This document shows positions 24,657 through 34,891 of a stretch of DNA of 58,159 nt, one piece after another. Within the stretch, counting starts at the first letter, position 1, and each line of letters opens with the position of its first letter. The translations under genes and the position numbers were made by a program. Below the pieces are notes generated by a model, which saw only the letters and a list, made by a program, of their open reading frames with translations, had not been told where the DNA came from and searched no databases. The stretch comes from Rhodospirillales bacterium (GTDB lineage: Bacteria; Pseudomonadota; Alphaproteobacteria; Rhodospirillales; JASLQF01). The stretch spans positions 1-58,159 of the forward strand of contig JASLQF010000013.1 of assembly GCA_030744625.1 (NCBI GenBank), read 5' to 3'.

Positions 24657-25466
24657 GTGCGCGTCATCGTCTGCGTGAAGCAAATCCCCGACCCCGAGAT
24701 CGCATCCAGTCTTTTCAAGGTCGACGAAGCGGCCAGGAAAGTCATCCCGGTGCCCGGCCTGCCGATGGTCATCAGCCCCTTCGACGAACAGGCGGTGGAA
24801 GCGGCGCTGCGCATCAAGGACAAGGCGGACGCCGACGCCGTCACCATCACCATCCTCACCCTCGGCCCCGAATCGGCGCTCACCATCCTCAAGGGCGCGC
24901 TTTCCATGGGCGCCGACGAAGGGGTTCATTTGTGCGACGCCGCCCTCGAGGGCGCCGACAGCTACGCCACCGCCGTGGCTCTGACCCATGCCATCCGGAA
25001 GATCGGCGACCACGACCTCATCCTGACGGGTCGCCAGGCGGCGGACTGGGACGCCGGGGTGGTCGGCTGCGGCATCGCCGAGCTTCTCGACATTCCCGCC
25101 GTCACCTTGGCCAAGGACGTGCAGGTGGATGGTCCCGTGGTGCGCGTGGAGCGCGTCGCGGGAGACGGCGTGGAAGTCGTCAAGGCCCCGCTGCCCGCCG
25201 TGGTCACGGTCGCCCACGAACTCGGCCAGCCGCGCAAGGCGAGCCTTCGTGAAACCATGCGGACGGCGCAAAAGCCGGTCGCGGTGTGGTCGGCGGCGGA
25301 CCTTGGGCTCGCCGCGGGCCAAGTCGGAGAGGCCGGATCGCGGCGCACGCGAGAGCGCCTGTATGCTCCGGTGAGCGACATCTTTTGCGAGTTCATCGAG
25401 GGCGAGACGCCGCAACAACAAGCGGCGGCCCTGGCCCATCGACTGCACGAGGACGGCCTCGTTTGA
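24657..25466 (+). CDS. etfB: Electron transfer flavoprotein beta subunit
   Basis: The 269-residue EtfB (FixA type) begins with GTG: MRVIVCVKQIPDPEIAS. It has ISPFDEQAVEAALRIKD, and the AMP/FAD signature GRQAADWDAGVVG. It pairs with the next gene, whose ATG overlaps its stop in a TGATG junction. EtfAB carries electrons from dehydrogenases or, in bifurcating forms, links NADH, quinone and ferredoxin. Its place behind AOR suggests it takes electrons from the AOR or molybdopterin system. Whether it is a bifurcating type cannot be judged by eye. Confidence 0.93.
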   Translation: MRVIVCVKQIPDPEIASSLFKVDEAARKVIPVPGLPMVISPFDEQAVEAALRIKDKADADAVTITILTLGPESALTILKGALSMGADEGVHLCDAALEGADSYATAVALTHAIRKIGDHDLILTGRQAADWDAGVVGCGIAELLDIPAVTLAKDVQVDGPVVRVERVAGDGVEVVKAPLPAVVTVAHELGQPRKASLRETMRTAQKPVAVWSAADLGLAAGQVGEAGSRRTRERLYAPVSDIFCEFIEGETPQQQAAALAHRLHEDGLV

Positions 25467-26455
25467 TGGCTGCCCCCTCGGACATCCTGGTGGTGGCGGA
25501 AGCGGCGGACGGGGCGCTCGCCTCCCACAACTACGAGGTGCTGGGCCTGGCCCGGCGCCTGGCGGACGGGGGGGGCGGCGCCGTCGCCGCCGTGCTTTTC
25601 GGCGAGGACGCCAACGGGCTGGCCCCCGACCTCATCGCCCATGGGGCGGACAGCGTCCACGTGGCGGATGGAGGCGCCTTCGCCACCTATCAGGCGGAAG
25701 CCTGGCTTCCCGATCTAGCCGCCATCGCCAAGGAGACGTCGCCCGTCGCCATTTTGATGGGCCACACGGCAATGGGCGCCGACCTCTCCCCGCGCCTGGC
25801 CTTCCGGCTGGAAACGGCGGTCGCCACGGGCTGCGTCGAGGCCGAGATCAGCGGCGGCAGGCTCCTCCTGACGCGGCCCTGCTATGGCGGCAACGGCCGC
25901 GAGGTGACGTCTTTCAGGACGACGCCGGCCATCGCCACCGTCAAGGTCAAGTCGCAAGAGCCCGCCACGCCCGATGGCGGGCGGCGCGGCGACGTCGTCG
26001 CCGTCGCCTCGGTGCTCGATCCCGGCGATATCCGCGTCAGGATCGTCGGCCGCGAGGCGGGCACGACGGGGTCGACGGACCTCGAGCAGGCCAGGGTCAT
26101 CGTCGCCGGGGGCCGCGGCCTCAAGAGCCGCGACGGCTTCGCCCTGGCCCACGAACTGGCCGAGGTGCTCGGCGGCGCCGTCGGCGCCAGCCGCTTACCG
26201 TGCGATTTCGGGTGGTGCCCCCCGTCCTACCAGATCGGGCTGTCGGGTAGAATCGTGTCGCCCGACCTCTATTTGGCGCTCGGCATCTCCGGCGCCCCCC
26301 AGCACATCGCCGGATGCGCCAGCGCCCGCGCCATCGTTTCCGTCAACACCGACCGCGCCGCCACCATATTCGGCCATTCTCGGTTCGGGGTGATCGGAGA
26401 TTGCCAGGAGGTCGTACCCGCCCTCATCGCCGAGATCAGGAAGATCAAGGGCTAG
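25466..26455 (+). CDS. etfA: Electron transfer flavoprotein alpha subunit
   Basis: The 329-residue EtfA has an N-terminal domain from ILVVAEAADG and the C-terminal FAD domain: IVAGGRGLKSRDGFALAHELAEVLGGAVGAS in two pieces, YQIGLSGRIVSPDLYLALGISG, QHIAGC and INTD-like SVNTDRAATIF. The usual ADYG before the end reads HSRFG, and the usual D-x-GW region reads PCDFGWCPPS, so this is a diverged EtfA. It overlaps etfB by one base. It closes the operon; the next gene follows a 135-base gap with its own regulatory box. Confidence 0.93.
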   Translation: MAAPSDILVVAEAADGALASHNYEVLGLARRLADGGGGAVAAVLFGEDANGLAPDLIAHGADSVHVADGGAFATYQAEAWLPDLAAIAKETSPVAILMGHTAMGADLSPRLAFRLETAVATGCVEAEISGGRLLLTRPCYGGNGREVTSFRTTPAIATVKVKSQEPATPDGGRRGDVVAVASVLDPGDIRVRIVGREAGTTGSTDLEQARVIVAGGRGLKSRDGFALAHELAEVLGGAVGASRLPCDFGWCPPSYQIGLSGRIVSPDLYLALGISGAPQHIAGCASARAIVSVNTDRAATIFGHSRFGVIGDCQEVVPALIAEIRKIKG

Positions 26456-26495
26456 ACGCGCCCATCCGGATCGCCCCCGTCAACCCGGTTCCAGG

Positions 26496-26509
26496 TTGAC
26501 CAAAGTCAA
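26496..26509 (+). promoter_or_regulatory. FNR/FixK-type box upstream of the 2-oxoacid:ferredoxin oxidoreductase operon
   Basis: TTGACCAAAGTCAA fits the TTGA-N6-TCAA consensus of the FNR/FixK/CRP superfamily and is a perfect palindrome for the outer five bases on each side. It lies 81 bases before ATG 26591, a suitable distance for activation. Oxygen-sensitive enzymes follow, which fits anaerobic or microaerobic induction. Confidence 0.6.
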
Positions 26510-26590
26510 TACATCCAAGCGCTATTCCGTGTTAATCGATCGTCGGTTGTCACGCGTAATTACTCCCCGATTGCCCGAGGTGAGTCATTT

Positions 26591-27592
26591 ATGGATGACA
26601 CGGTCTCGTTGCCCCATAAGGACCGCTTTTTCGAACTCCGATTTGAATCGATCGGCGGGCTCGGCGCCCATGCCGCCGGTCAGATCCTGGCCACGGCGGC
26701 GGTGTTGCGCATGGGCCTCAACGGCGCCCACTTTTCTTCCTACGGTTCGGAAAAAAAAGGCTCGCTGATCAAATCGTTTATCAGACTCGGTGCGGCCGAC
26801 CAGCCCATCCGCACCAGCGCCCCGGTGGAATCCCCCGATGTCGTCGTCGTCTTTCACGGCGCCCTGCTCAGCCATCCGGCGACCGTCGCCGGTCTGCGCG
26901 CCAATGGCACGCTGATCTTTACCGGCCCGCCTGGTGAAATCCCCGATGGCCTGGCCCGCCTGCCGCGCACGGCGACAGTCATCCGCATCGACGCCCAGCG
27001 CATCGCCGCCGAAGAAAAATCGCGACCCAACGCCGTATTGACTGGCACCCTGGCCGAAGCAGTGGCGCTTTTCGATACCGACACCCTGCTGCAAGCGCTG
27101 AGTGACGAGTTCGCCCGCAAACGCCCCGAGGCGGTGGCCAGCAACGAGGCCGCTTTCCGCCGCGGCACGGCGGAGTTCGAAATATTGCCCGACGTCGGAC
27201 GGGTGGAGGACGATTTGCCGATCATCAGGCCCGATCCGTTCTGGGGCTACCAGACGGCGCCCCCGGGCGGCATCATCCTCAATACCGGCTCGACGGCGTG
27301 GAACGATTTGACTACCTCGCGTACCGGGTGGCTGCCGGTACTCGATATCGAAAAATGCATTCACTGCGGCATGTGCGACATGGCGTGCCCCGATCTGTGC
27401 CTGGTGTGGACAGCCGAAGGCAACCAGCCGGTGCCGACGGCGGTCAAGCTGAGCGGCATCGACTACCGGTATTGCAAGGGCTGCATGCGCTGTATCGAGA
27501 CATGCCCAACCGGAGCCATGACCCGCGAGGCGGAAACCCCGGGACTGGTGGCGCAACTGAACAAACCGCTGTTCCCGCAACTGGTGGACTAA
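26591..27592 (+). CDS. 2-oxoacid:ferredoxin oxidoreductase, fused gamma and delta (ferredoxin) subunits
   Basis: The 333-residue fusion starts with a gamma subunit (about 10-190): FFELRFESIGGLGAHAAGQIL, FSSYGSEKKGSLIKSFIRL. It continues into a delta ferredoxin with two 4Fe-4S motifs, CIHCGMCDMACP and CKGCMRCIETCP. In many organisms these are separate genes. It partners with the alpha-beta fusion 13 bases downstream. The enzyme joins oxidation of a 2-oxoacid plus CoA to ferredoxin reduction, or runs in reverse. Substrate specificity (pyruvate, branched-chain or other) cannot be read from the sequence by eye. Confidence 0.9.
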   Translation: MDDTVSLPHKDRFFELRFESIGGLGAHAAGQILATAAVLRMGLNGAHFSSYGSEKKGSLIKSFIRLGAADQPIRTSAPVESPDVVVVFHGALLSHPATVAGLRANGTLIFTGPPGEIPDGLARLPRTATVIRIDAQRIAAEEKSRPNAVLTGTLAEAVALFDTDTLLQALSDEFARKRPEAVASNEAAFRRGTAEFEILPDVGRVEDDLPIIRPDPFWGYQTAPPGGIILNTGSTAWNDLTTSRTGWLPVLDIEKCIHCGMCDMACPDLCLVWTAEGNQPVPTAVKLSGIDYRYCKGCMRCIETCPTGAMTREAETPGLVAQLNKPLFPQLVD

Positions 27593-27605
27593 AACGGAGG
27601 TAATC

Positions 27606-29939
27606 GTGACGCCCAATGGGGAAACAGTCGTCGAGGCAAAGCTCGAAACCGGCGGCTCGGTCAAACGCCCTGTCGGGCAAGGCCTGATCCGCCAGCGCGC
27701 CGACTTCCGCAACGGCAACGAGGCGGCGGCCCTGGCGGCACGCGACATCGGCTTCCATGTGATGGGCTATTTCCCGATCACGCCGTCCACCGAGGTTGCC
27801 GAGACCCTTTCAGAGATGCAGGCGGAAGGCGCCCACGACATCGTCATGGTACCAGGCGACGGCGAACACGGCGCCGCCGGCATCTGCTACGGCGCGGCAC
27901 TGGGGGGAGGCCGGGTGCTCAACGTGACTTCGTCCCAGGGATTGCTGTACGCGCTCGAGCAAATGCCGGTGCAGGCCGGAACGCGGGTACCCATGGTGCT
28001 CAACGTCGCCACCCGCACGATTTCCGGCCCCCTCGACATCCGCGGCGACCATTCCGATCTTTATTTCGTCCTCAATACCGGCTGGATCATTCTGCTCGCC
28101 CGCGATCCGCAGGCAGTTTACGACCTCAACTTCGCCGCCGTCCGCATCGGCGAACACAAGGACGTGCGGCTGCCGGTGCTGGTCGCCTACGACGGTTTCT
28201 TCACCAGCCACCAAAAACGCCGGCTGGAGATCTTCGACGATGCCGACGCGGTCCGGGCATTCATCGGCCCCCCGGGAGCACCGGTGACGGCTCTTGATCC
28301 CACCCGCCCGGTGACATTCGGGCCCTACATGAACGACCCCGACCTGATCAACAACAAGATGCAGCTGACCGAGGCGATGGAGGCCGCCAAGCGGGTGATC
28401 CCCGAAGTATTGGCCGAACTGGCGACGCTTAGCGGTCGCGTCTACCCGGTGGTCGACGCCTACCGCATGGAAGACGCCGAGGCCGCCGTCGTGCTGCTCA
28501 ACTCGGCCGCCGAGACCGCCAAGGAAGTCGCCGACCGGCTGCGCGCCGAGGGCCGGCGTGTCGGTGTCGTTTCGCTCAACTCGCTGCGCCCGTTTCCGGG
28601 GCGGGAAATCCGCGAATTGTTCAAGAACGTGCGCGCCGCGCTGGTCGGAGACCGCAGTGATTCCTACGGTGCCGGCAACGGCAACCTGGCCCTTGAGATC
28701 CGCGCCGCGCTGCAACAGGACGCCGAGAACCATACGCTGATCCTCAACCGCATTTACGGCCTTGGCGGCAGGGACTTCTATGACGCCGATGCCGAACAGT
28801 TCTTCGCCGAGGTCCTCGAGGCGGCGGCGCAAGGATCGGTGGACACGCCCTTCGCCTACCACGGCGCCTATGCCGGCGATCCCGAGAAAAAACCGCCCGC
28901 CGGACTGCCCGCCATTGCCGCCGAGGAAGTTTCGCGCGGCATGGCAAAGGTCACCCAGGACGAGAAAAGCGGCCGGCTCAAGGTCGAACTGGAACCCCTG
29001 TGGGCGATGACCGCGGTGCCCGGCCGGGTCGCCCCCGGTCACGGCGGCTGTCCGGGCTGCGGAATTTTCCCGGTGCTACACCAGGCCTACAGCGTCCTCG
29101 AGGGCGATCTGGTGGTGCTCTTCCAGACCGGCTGCGCCATGGTGGTGACCACCGCCTATCCGCGCACCTCGCACCGCATTACCTATATCCACAACCTGTT
29201 CCAAAACGGCGCCGCGACCATGTCGGGGCTGGTCGAAATGTATCTCGAACGCATGCGGCGCGGCGAGCTGCCGGGATCGCCCGACATCACCTTCATGATG
29301 GTCACCGGCGACGGCGGCATGGATATCGGCATGGGACCGGCGCTCGGCGCCGCCAATCGCAATCACCGCATGATCATTCTGGAGTACGACAATCAGGGTT
29401 ACATGAACACCGGCGCCCAGCTTTCCTATGCCACGCCGATGGGCCACCGCACCTCGACCAGCGAAGTCGGCGAAGCCAAGACCGGCAAAGCCTTCCACCA
29501 CAAGGACACGCCACAGATTTTCGCCGCCTGCCACCTGCCCTATGTATTCACCGCCAGCGAAGGCTACCCCGAGGACTTCATGCGCAAAGTGGCCAAGGCG
29601 CAGTGGTATGCCAAGCGCCGGGGGTTGGTCTACGGCAAGGTCCTGTCGTTCTGCCCGCTCAACTGGCGGACCACCGACGATGCTGCCGAGGACGTGCTGC
29701 AAGCGGCCATCGATTCATGCTTTTTCCCCCTCTACGAGGTGGAGAAAGGGCACACCACCCTGACCTACGATCCCGATGCCGTCGGACGCCGCCGGCCGGT
29801 GGCCGACTGGCTTGGACTCATGGGCAAGACCAGGCACTTGCTTGGGCCCGACAACGCCGAACGGCTCGAGGCCATTGAAAACGAGGCCGACAGGCGTTGG
29901 CGCCGTTTGAAAATCATGCATGGCCACGAGGGACTGTGA
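27606..29939 (+). CDS. 2-oxoacid:ferredoxin oxidoreductase, fused alpha and beta subunits
   Basis: The 777-residue product starts with GTG behind ACGGAGG. The alpha part (about 35-420) has GYFPITPSTEVAETL and LNVTSSQGLLYALEQMP. The beta part (about 475-770) has GHGGCPGCGIFPVLH with cluster Cys, and the thiamine pyrophosphate motif GDGGMDIGMGPALGAANRN followed by YDNQGYMNTGAQLS. Together with the gamma-delta fusion it makes a complete enzyme from two chains. The enzyme contains oxygen-labile clusters, in line with the FNR-type box upstream. Confidence 0.93.
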   Translation: MTPNGETVVEAKLETGGSVKRPVGQGLIRQRADFRNGNEAAALAARDIGFHVMGYFPITPSTEVAETLSEMQAEGAHDIVMVPGDGEHGAAGICYGAALGGGRVLNVTSSQGLLYALEQMPVQAGTRVPMVLNVATRTISGPLDIRGDHSDLYFVLNTGWIILLARDPQAVYDLNFAAVRIGEHKDVRLPVLVAYDGFFTSHQKRRLEIFDDADAVRAFIGPPGAPVTALDPTRPVTFGPYMNDPDLINNKMQLTEAMEAAKRVIPEVLAELATLSGRVYPVVDAYRMEDAEAAVVLLNSAAETAKEVADRLRAEGRRVGVVSLNSLRPFPGREIRELFKNVRAALVGDRSDSYGAGNGNLALEIRAALQQDAENHTLILNRIYGLGGRDFYDADAEQFFAEVLEAAAQGSVDTPFAYHGAYAGDPEKKPPAGLPAIAAEEVSRGMAKVTQDEKSGRLKVELEPLWAMTAVPGRVAPGHGGCPGCGIFPVLHQAYSVLEGDLVVLFQTGCAMVVTTAYPRTSHRITYIHNLFQNGAATMSGLVEMYLERMRRGELPGSPDITFMMVTGDGGMDIGMGPALGAANRNHRMIILEYDNQGYMNTGAQLSYATPMGHRTSTSEVGEAKTGKAFHHKDTPQIFAACHLPYVFTASEGYPEDFMRKVAKAQWYAKRRGLVYGKVLSFCPLNWRTTDDAAEDVLQAAIDSCFFPLYEVEKGHTTLTYDPDAVGRRRPVADWLGLMGKTRHLLGPDNAERLEAIENEADRRWRRLKIMHGHEGL

Positions 29940-29942
29940 CGA

Positions 29943-30809
29943 ATGGCCAGGATCCTTAGCAAACGCGCTCTGACCTCGGTCACCAAACTGTTCGTTGTCG
30001 AGGCACCGCTGATCGCGGCGGCGGCGCGGCCCGGGCAGTTCGTCATCGTCCGCGTCCGCGAGGACGGCGAGCGCATCCCCCTGACCATCGCCGATTACGA
30101 CGCCGACCGGGGTGAGATTACCATCGTCGTCCAGGAAGTCGGCGTCACCACGAGACTGTTGGGCGCGTTGGATGAAGGCGACGATATCCTCGACATGGTC
30201 GGCCCATTGGGCAGCGCGCCGGAGATTGAGCCCGGCGGCCATGTGGTCGGCGTCGGCGGCGGTTTCGGCGCCGCCGCGCTGCTCTGCCTGATGCGCGATC
30301 TTACCGAGCGCGGCGCGCCGACGACGGCCATCATCGGTGCCCGCGATAAAGGCCTGCTGATCCTGACCGACGAGCTACGCGCCGTCTGCAGCCATCTGGA
30401 ATTGTGCACCGACGACGGCTCCGCCGGGTTCAAGGGATTGGTCACCGAACGGCTGCAACAGCTCATCGACGGCGACGGTGAAGGGGACGGCCCTGGGCGG
30501 CCCGATCGGGTGCTGGCCATCGGCCCGATGCCGATGATGCGTGCCGTCGCCGACACCACCCACGACGCCGGGATCGAGACATTGGTCTCCATGGATCCGT
30601 TGATGATCGACGGCACGGGCATGTGCGGCGGCTGCCGGATCACCGTCGGCGACGAAGTGAAGTTCGCTTGCGTCGACGGCCCCTTCTTCGACGCCCACCA
30701 GGTGGATTTCGACGAAGCGGTCAGACGCAACAGGATGTACGCCGATATGGAAAACCAGGCCGCCGAAAGGCAGGCGCTCGAATGCCAAGCCTCGGCGGGA
30801 GCGGCCTGA
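29943..30809 (+). CDS. NfnA/SudB-like ferredoxin:NAD(P)H oxidoreductase flavin subunit
   Basis: The 288-residue protein has an FAD domain (RPGQFVIVRV, ERIPLTIADYD), a nucleotide-binding domain (VGVGGGFGAAALL) and a C-terminal 2Fe-2S site with an Asp and three Cys: MIDGTGMCGGCR and FACVDGPFFD. This is the layout of the small subunit of NADH-dependent ferredoxin:NADP+ oxidoreductase (NfnA) and of sulfide dehydrogenase. Its stop overlaps the start of the NfnB-like gene. Next to the oxoacid oxidoreductase, it should link reduced ferredoxin to NAD(P)H. Confidence 0.88.
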   Translation: MARILSKRALTSVTKLFVVEAPLIAAAARPGQFVIVRVREDGERIPLTIADYDADRGEITIVVQEVGVTTRLLGALDEGDDILDMVGPLGSAPEIEPGGHVVGVGGGFGAAALLCLMRDLTERGAPTTAIIGARDKGLLILTDELRAVCSHLELCTDDGSAGFKGLVTERLQQLIDGDGEGDGPGRPDRVLAIGPMPMMRAVADTTHDAGIETLVSMDPLMIDGTGMCGGCRITVGDEVKFACVDGPFFDAHQVDFDEAVRRNRMYADMENQAAERQALECQASAGAA

Positions 30810-32257
30810 TGCCGGTCAAACGAATCGATAAAACCCCGATGCGCCAGCGCGACGCCGGCGTGCGCGCCCACGACTTCCTAGAGGTCAACGAGGGCTATGA
30901 CTTGAGCCGCGCAATGTTCGAGGCCGAACGCTGCCTGCGCTGCCAGGACGCGGTTTGCGTTGACGGTTGTCCGGTGCGTATTCCGATCCCCGAATTTATC
31001 CACGCCATCGCCGCCGGCGACATGGCGGAGGCCGCCTCGATCCTGCGCGGCGCCAACCCGCTGCCCGCCATCTGCGGACGGGTCTGCCCGCAGGAGACCC
31101 AGTGCGAGGAACTTTGCCATATGAACAACCGCTTCAGCGCGGCGGCCATCGGGCACCTGGAACGGTTCGTCGCCGACTGGGAACGCGATCAACCGGCCAA
31201 CGACGGCGCCCGGAAGCCATGGCGCGACGAAAAGATCGCCGTCATCGGCTCGGGCCCGGCCGGGCTGGTCTGTGCCGGCCAACTGGTCGACATGGGCTAT
31301 CCGGTGACCGTCTACGAGGCGTTGCACGCGCCGGGTGGGGTATTGCGCTACGGCATCCCGGAATTCCGCCTGCCCAACGCCATCCTCGACTGGGAAATCG
31401 ATGTCCTCAGGCAGCGCGGCGTCGAAATCGTCACCAACGTCATCGTCGGCAAGACCATCGCCCTCGACGACCTTCTCAACGATATGGGCTTCGCCGCCGC
31501 CTTTATCGGTACCGGTGCCGGGCTGCCCAGGTTCCTCGGTATTCCCGGCGAGAACCTCAACGGCGTGTTCTCCGCCAACGAGTTCCTGACCCGCATCAAC
31601 CTGATGCGCGCCTATGACTTCCCCGTCGCCGATACGCCGATGAAGGTCGGCAAGCGGGTCGCCGTGATCGGTGCCGGCAACACGGCGATGGACACCGTGC
31701 GCTCATCGATGCGCATGGGGGCGGAAAAGGGGCTGATCGTCTACCGGCGCAGCGAGACCGAAATGACGGCCCGCATCGAAGAGTATCACCACGCCATCGA
31801 GGAAGGCGTTGAATTCCACTGGTTGACCAATCCCATCGAGGTGCTCGGCAACGACGAGGGCTGGGTCACCGGGCTTAAGTGCCAGGTCATGGAACTGGGC
31901 GAGCCCGACGAGTCGGGACGCGCCCGGCCGGTTCCGGTGGCCGGCTCCGAGTTTGTCATTGAAGTGGACAACGTGGTGCTGTCGATCGGCACGACGCCCA
32001 ACCCGCTGCTCTTGCAGAGCACCCCAGGGCTGGAGACCGACCGCTGGGGCTGCCTGGTCGCCGACCAGGAATTCGGCCGCACCACGCGCCCCAGGATCTA
32101 CGCCGGCGGCGACGTGGTCACCGGCGCCGCCACGGTCATTCTGGCCGCCGGCGCCGGCAAGAGCGCCGCCCAATCCATCCATCGCGACCTGTCCGCGGCG
32201 AACGAGGCAGGCGCCGGTCAAATGACCATCAAGGCAACAGCCCCGCCTTCGGCATGA
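30809..32257 (+). CDS. NfnB/GltD-like FAD- and Fe-S-containing NADPH oxidoreductase subunit
   Basis: The 482-residue protein has an N-terminal cluster region (CLRCQDAVCVDGCPV, CGRVCPQETQCEELC), then FAD motif VIGSGPAGLVCAGQL, NADPH motif VIGAGNTAMDT and a C-terminal YAGGDVVTGAATVILAAGAGK. This matches the NfnB large subunit and the glutamate synthase small subunit. Pairing with the NfnA-like subunit by a TGATG overlap supports the Nfn assignment over GltD. A complete NfnAB can bifurcate electrons between NADPH, NAD+ and ferredoxin, but that needs proof. It ends the four-gene operon. Confidence 0.9.
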   Translation: MPVKRIDKTPMRQRDAGVRAHDFLEVNEGYDLSRAMFEAERCLRCQDAVCVDGCPVRIPIPEFIHAIAAGDMAEAASILRGANPLPAICGRVCPQETQCEELCHMNNRFSAAAIGHLERFVADWERDQPANDGARKPWRDEKIAVIGSGPAGLVCAGQLVDMGYPVTVYEALHAPGGVLRYGIPEFRLPNAILDWEIDVLRQRGVEIVTNVIVGKTIALDDLLNDMGFAAAFIGTGAGLPRFLGIPGENLNGVFSANEFLTRINLMRAYDFPVADTPMKVGKRVAVIGAGNTAMDTVRSSMRMGAEKGLIVYRRSETEMTARIEEYHHAIEEGVEFHWLTNPIEVLGNDEGWVTGLKCQVMELGEPDESGRARPVPVAGSEFVIEVDNVVLSIGTTPNPLLLQSTPGLETDRWGCLVADQEFGRTTRPRIYAGGDVVTGAATVILAAGAGKSAAQSIHRDLSAANEAGAGQMTIKATAPPSA

Positions 32258-32356
32258 TTTTTTAAAAGACCTGTGGGTTCGCGGCGCTATGATCGGGCGA
32301 ACGGCGGCGGCGGCACGCCCGACCCCGCATGAAAGCTCATCGAAGGAATTGCCACC

Positions 32357-33538
<1,182 letters not shown>

Positions 33539-33613
33539 GAGGCGGCGGGGGCGGTCATCGCGGCGCGCCCTTGTGACTACAGCAGCCAGGATTCGACGGC
33601 GCCACGCACCGCC

Positions 33614-34783
33614 TCACGCGCCTTGCGACAGGACGTTCTCCACGAGGCGCACCCAATAGCTGGCGCCGATGGGAAGGATCTCGTCGTTGAAGTCGTAGTT
33701 GGGGTTGTGCAGCATGCACCCGGCCTTGCCCGGGCCGTTGCCGAGCCACACGTAGCACCCCGGCCTTTCCTGCAGCATGAAGGAGAAGTCCTCGGAACCC
33801 ATGGACGGCACCGGATGGTGGTCGACGTTGGTCTCGCCGACGATTTCGGCCGCCACGTTCGCCGCGATCTCCGCTTCCCGCGCGTTGTTGACGGTTGGCG
33901 GATAGCGGCGCTCGTAGCGCAATTCCGCCGTCGCGCCGTGGGCCGCCGCGACGCCCTCGGCGATGCGCCGGATGGCGGGCTCGATGGCGTCCTGCACCTG
34001 GGGACGGAAGCTGCGCGTGGTGCCGCCGAGGACGACCTGGTCGGGAATGACGTTCCAGGTGTCGCCGCCGTGGAACTTGGTGACGGTGACGACGATCGCG
34101 TCCTGCGCGTCGGTGACGCGGCTGGCGATGGTCTGCAAGGCGCCGACGATCTCGGCGCCGACAACCACCGGGTCGATGCCGAGGTGCGGCATGGCGCCGT
34201 GGGCGCCGCGCCCGGTCACCGTGAGTTCGAAAAGATCGAAGGCCGCCATCATGGGGCCCTCGCTGACGGCAATCGTGCCCACCGACTGGCCTGGCCAGTT
34301 GTGCATGCCGTAGACCGCCTCGACCGGAAATTTCTCGAACAATCCGTCCTCGACCATGACCCGGCCGCCCGCCTCGTTTTCCTCGGCCGGCTGGAAAATG
34401 AAGTGCACGGTGCCCTGGAAATTGCCGGTCTCGGCGAGATAGCGGGCGGCGCCGAGCAGCATGGTGGTGTGGCCGTCGTGGCCGCAGGCGTGCATGCGGC
34501 CGTCGTTGACCGACTTGTGGTCGAACTCGTTGAGTTCGTCGAGGTGCAGGGCGTCCATGTCGGCGCGCAGGCCGATGGAAGGCCCCTCGCCGCTTCTCAG
34601 GATGCCGACGACGCCGGTCCCGGCGAGGCCCCGGTGGACCTCGATGCCGAACTCCTCGAGGCGCCGGGCGACGGTGTCCGACGTGCGGTGCTCCTCGAAG
34701 GCGGTCTCGGGATGCTGGTGGATATCCCGCCTCCAGGCGGTCATGTCGTCGTGGAAGTCGGCGATGCGGTTGATGACGGGCAT
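33614..34783 (-). CDS. M20 family amidohydrolase (hippurate hydrolase/aminoacylase type)
   Basis: The 389-residue enzyme has the M20D pattern: RRDIHQHPETAFEE, LRADMDALHL, MHACGHDGHTTMLLGAA, FIFQPAEENEAGGRVM and late SMGSEDFSFMLQE. Metal-binding Cys, His, Glu and His are all present. Such enzymes cleave N-acyl amino acids, hippurate or similar amides in the cytoplasm. The gene is convergent with gcdH and divergent from the FkbM methyltransferase. The acyl group is unknown. Confidence 0.92.
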   Translation of the reverse strand: MPVINRIADFHDDMTAWRRDIHQHPETAFEEHRTSDTVARRLEEFGIEVHRGLAGTGVVGILRSGEGPSIGLRADMDALHLDELNEFDHKSVNDGRMHACGHDGHTTMLLGAARYLAETGNFQGTVHFIFQPAEENEAGGRVMVEDGLFEKFPVEAVYGMHNWPGQSVGTIAVSEGPMMAAFDLFELTVTGRGAHGAMPHLGIDPVVVGAEIVGALQTIASRVTDAQDAIVVTVTKFHGGDTWNVIPDQVVLGGTTRSFRPQVQDAIEPAIRRIAEGVAAAHGATAELRYERRYPPTVNNAREAEIAANVAAEIVGETNVDHHPVPSMGSEDFSFMLQERPGCYVWLGNGPGKAGCMLHNPNYDFNDEILPIGASYWVRLVENVLSQGA

Positions 34784-34875
34784 GGAATGGGCTCCTCTGG
34801 CGCGGGACGTTTCCGTATATTGGTATCATATAAGCCGGGCCGTGGCCCAAGCCCATTCTTCGGCCTGATTGTGTC

Positions 34876-34891
34876 CCCCGCAATTGCGGGG
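34876..34891. promoter_or_regulatory. Perfect 16-bp palindrome in a divergent gap
   Basis: CCCCGCAATTGCGGGG lies in the 181-base gap between the divergent amidohydrolase and FkbM genes. It could be an operator or a small hairpin. No second copy was noticed. Confidence 0.3.
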
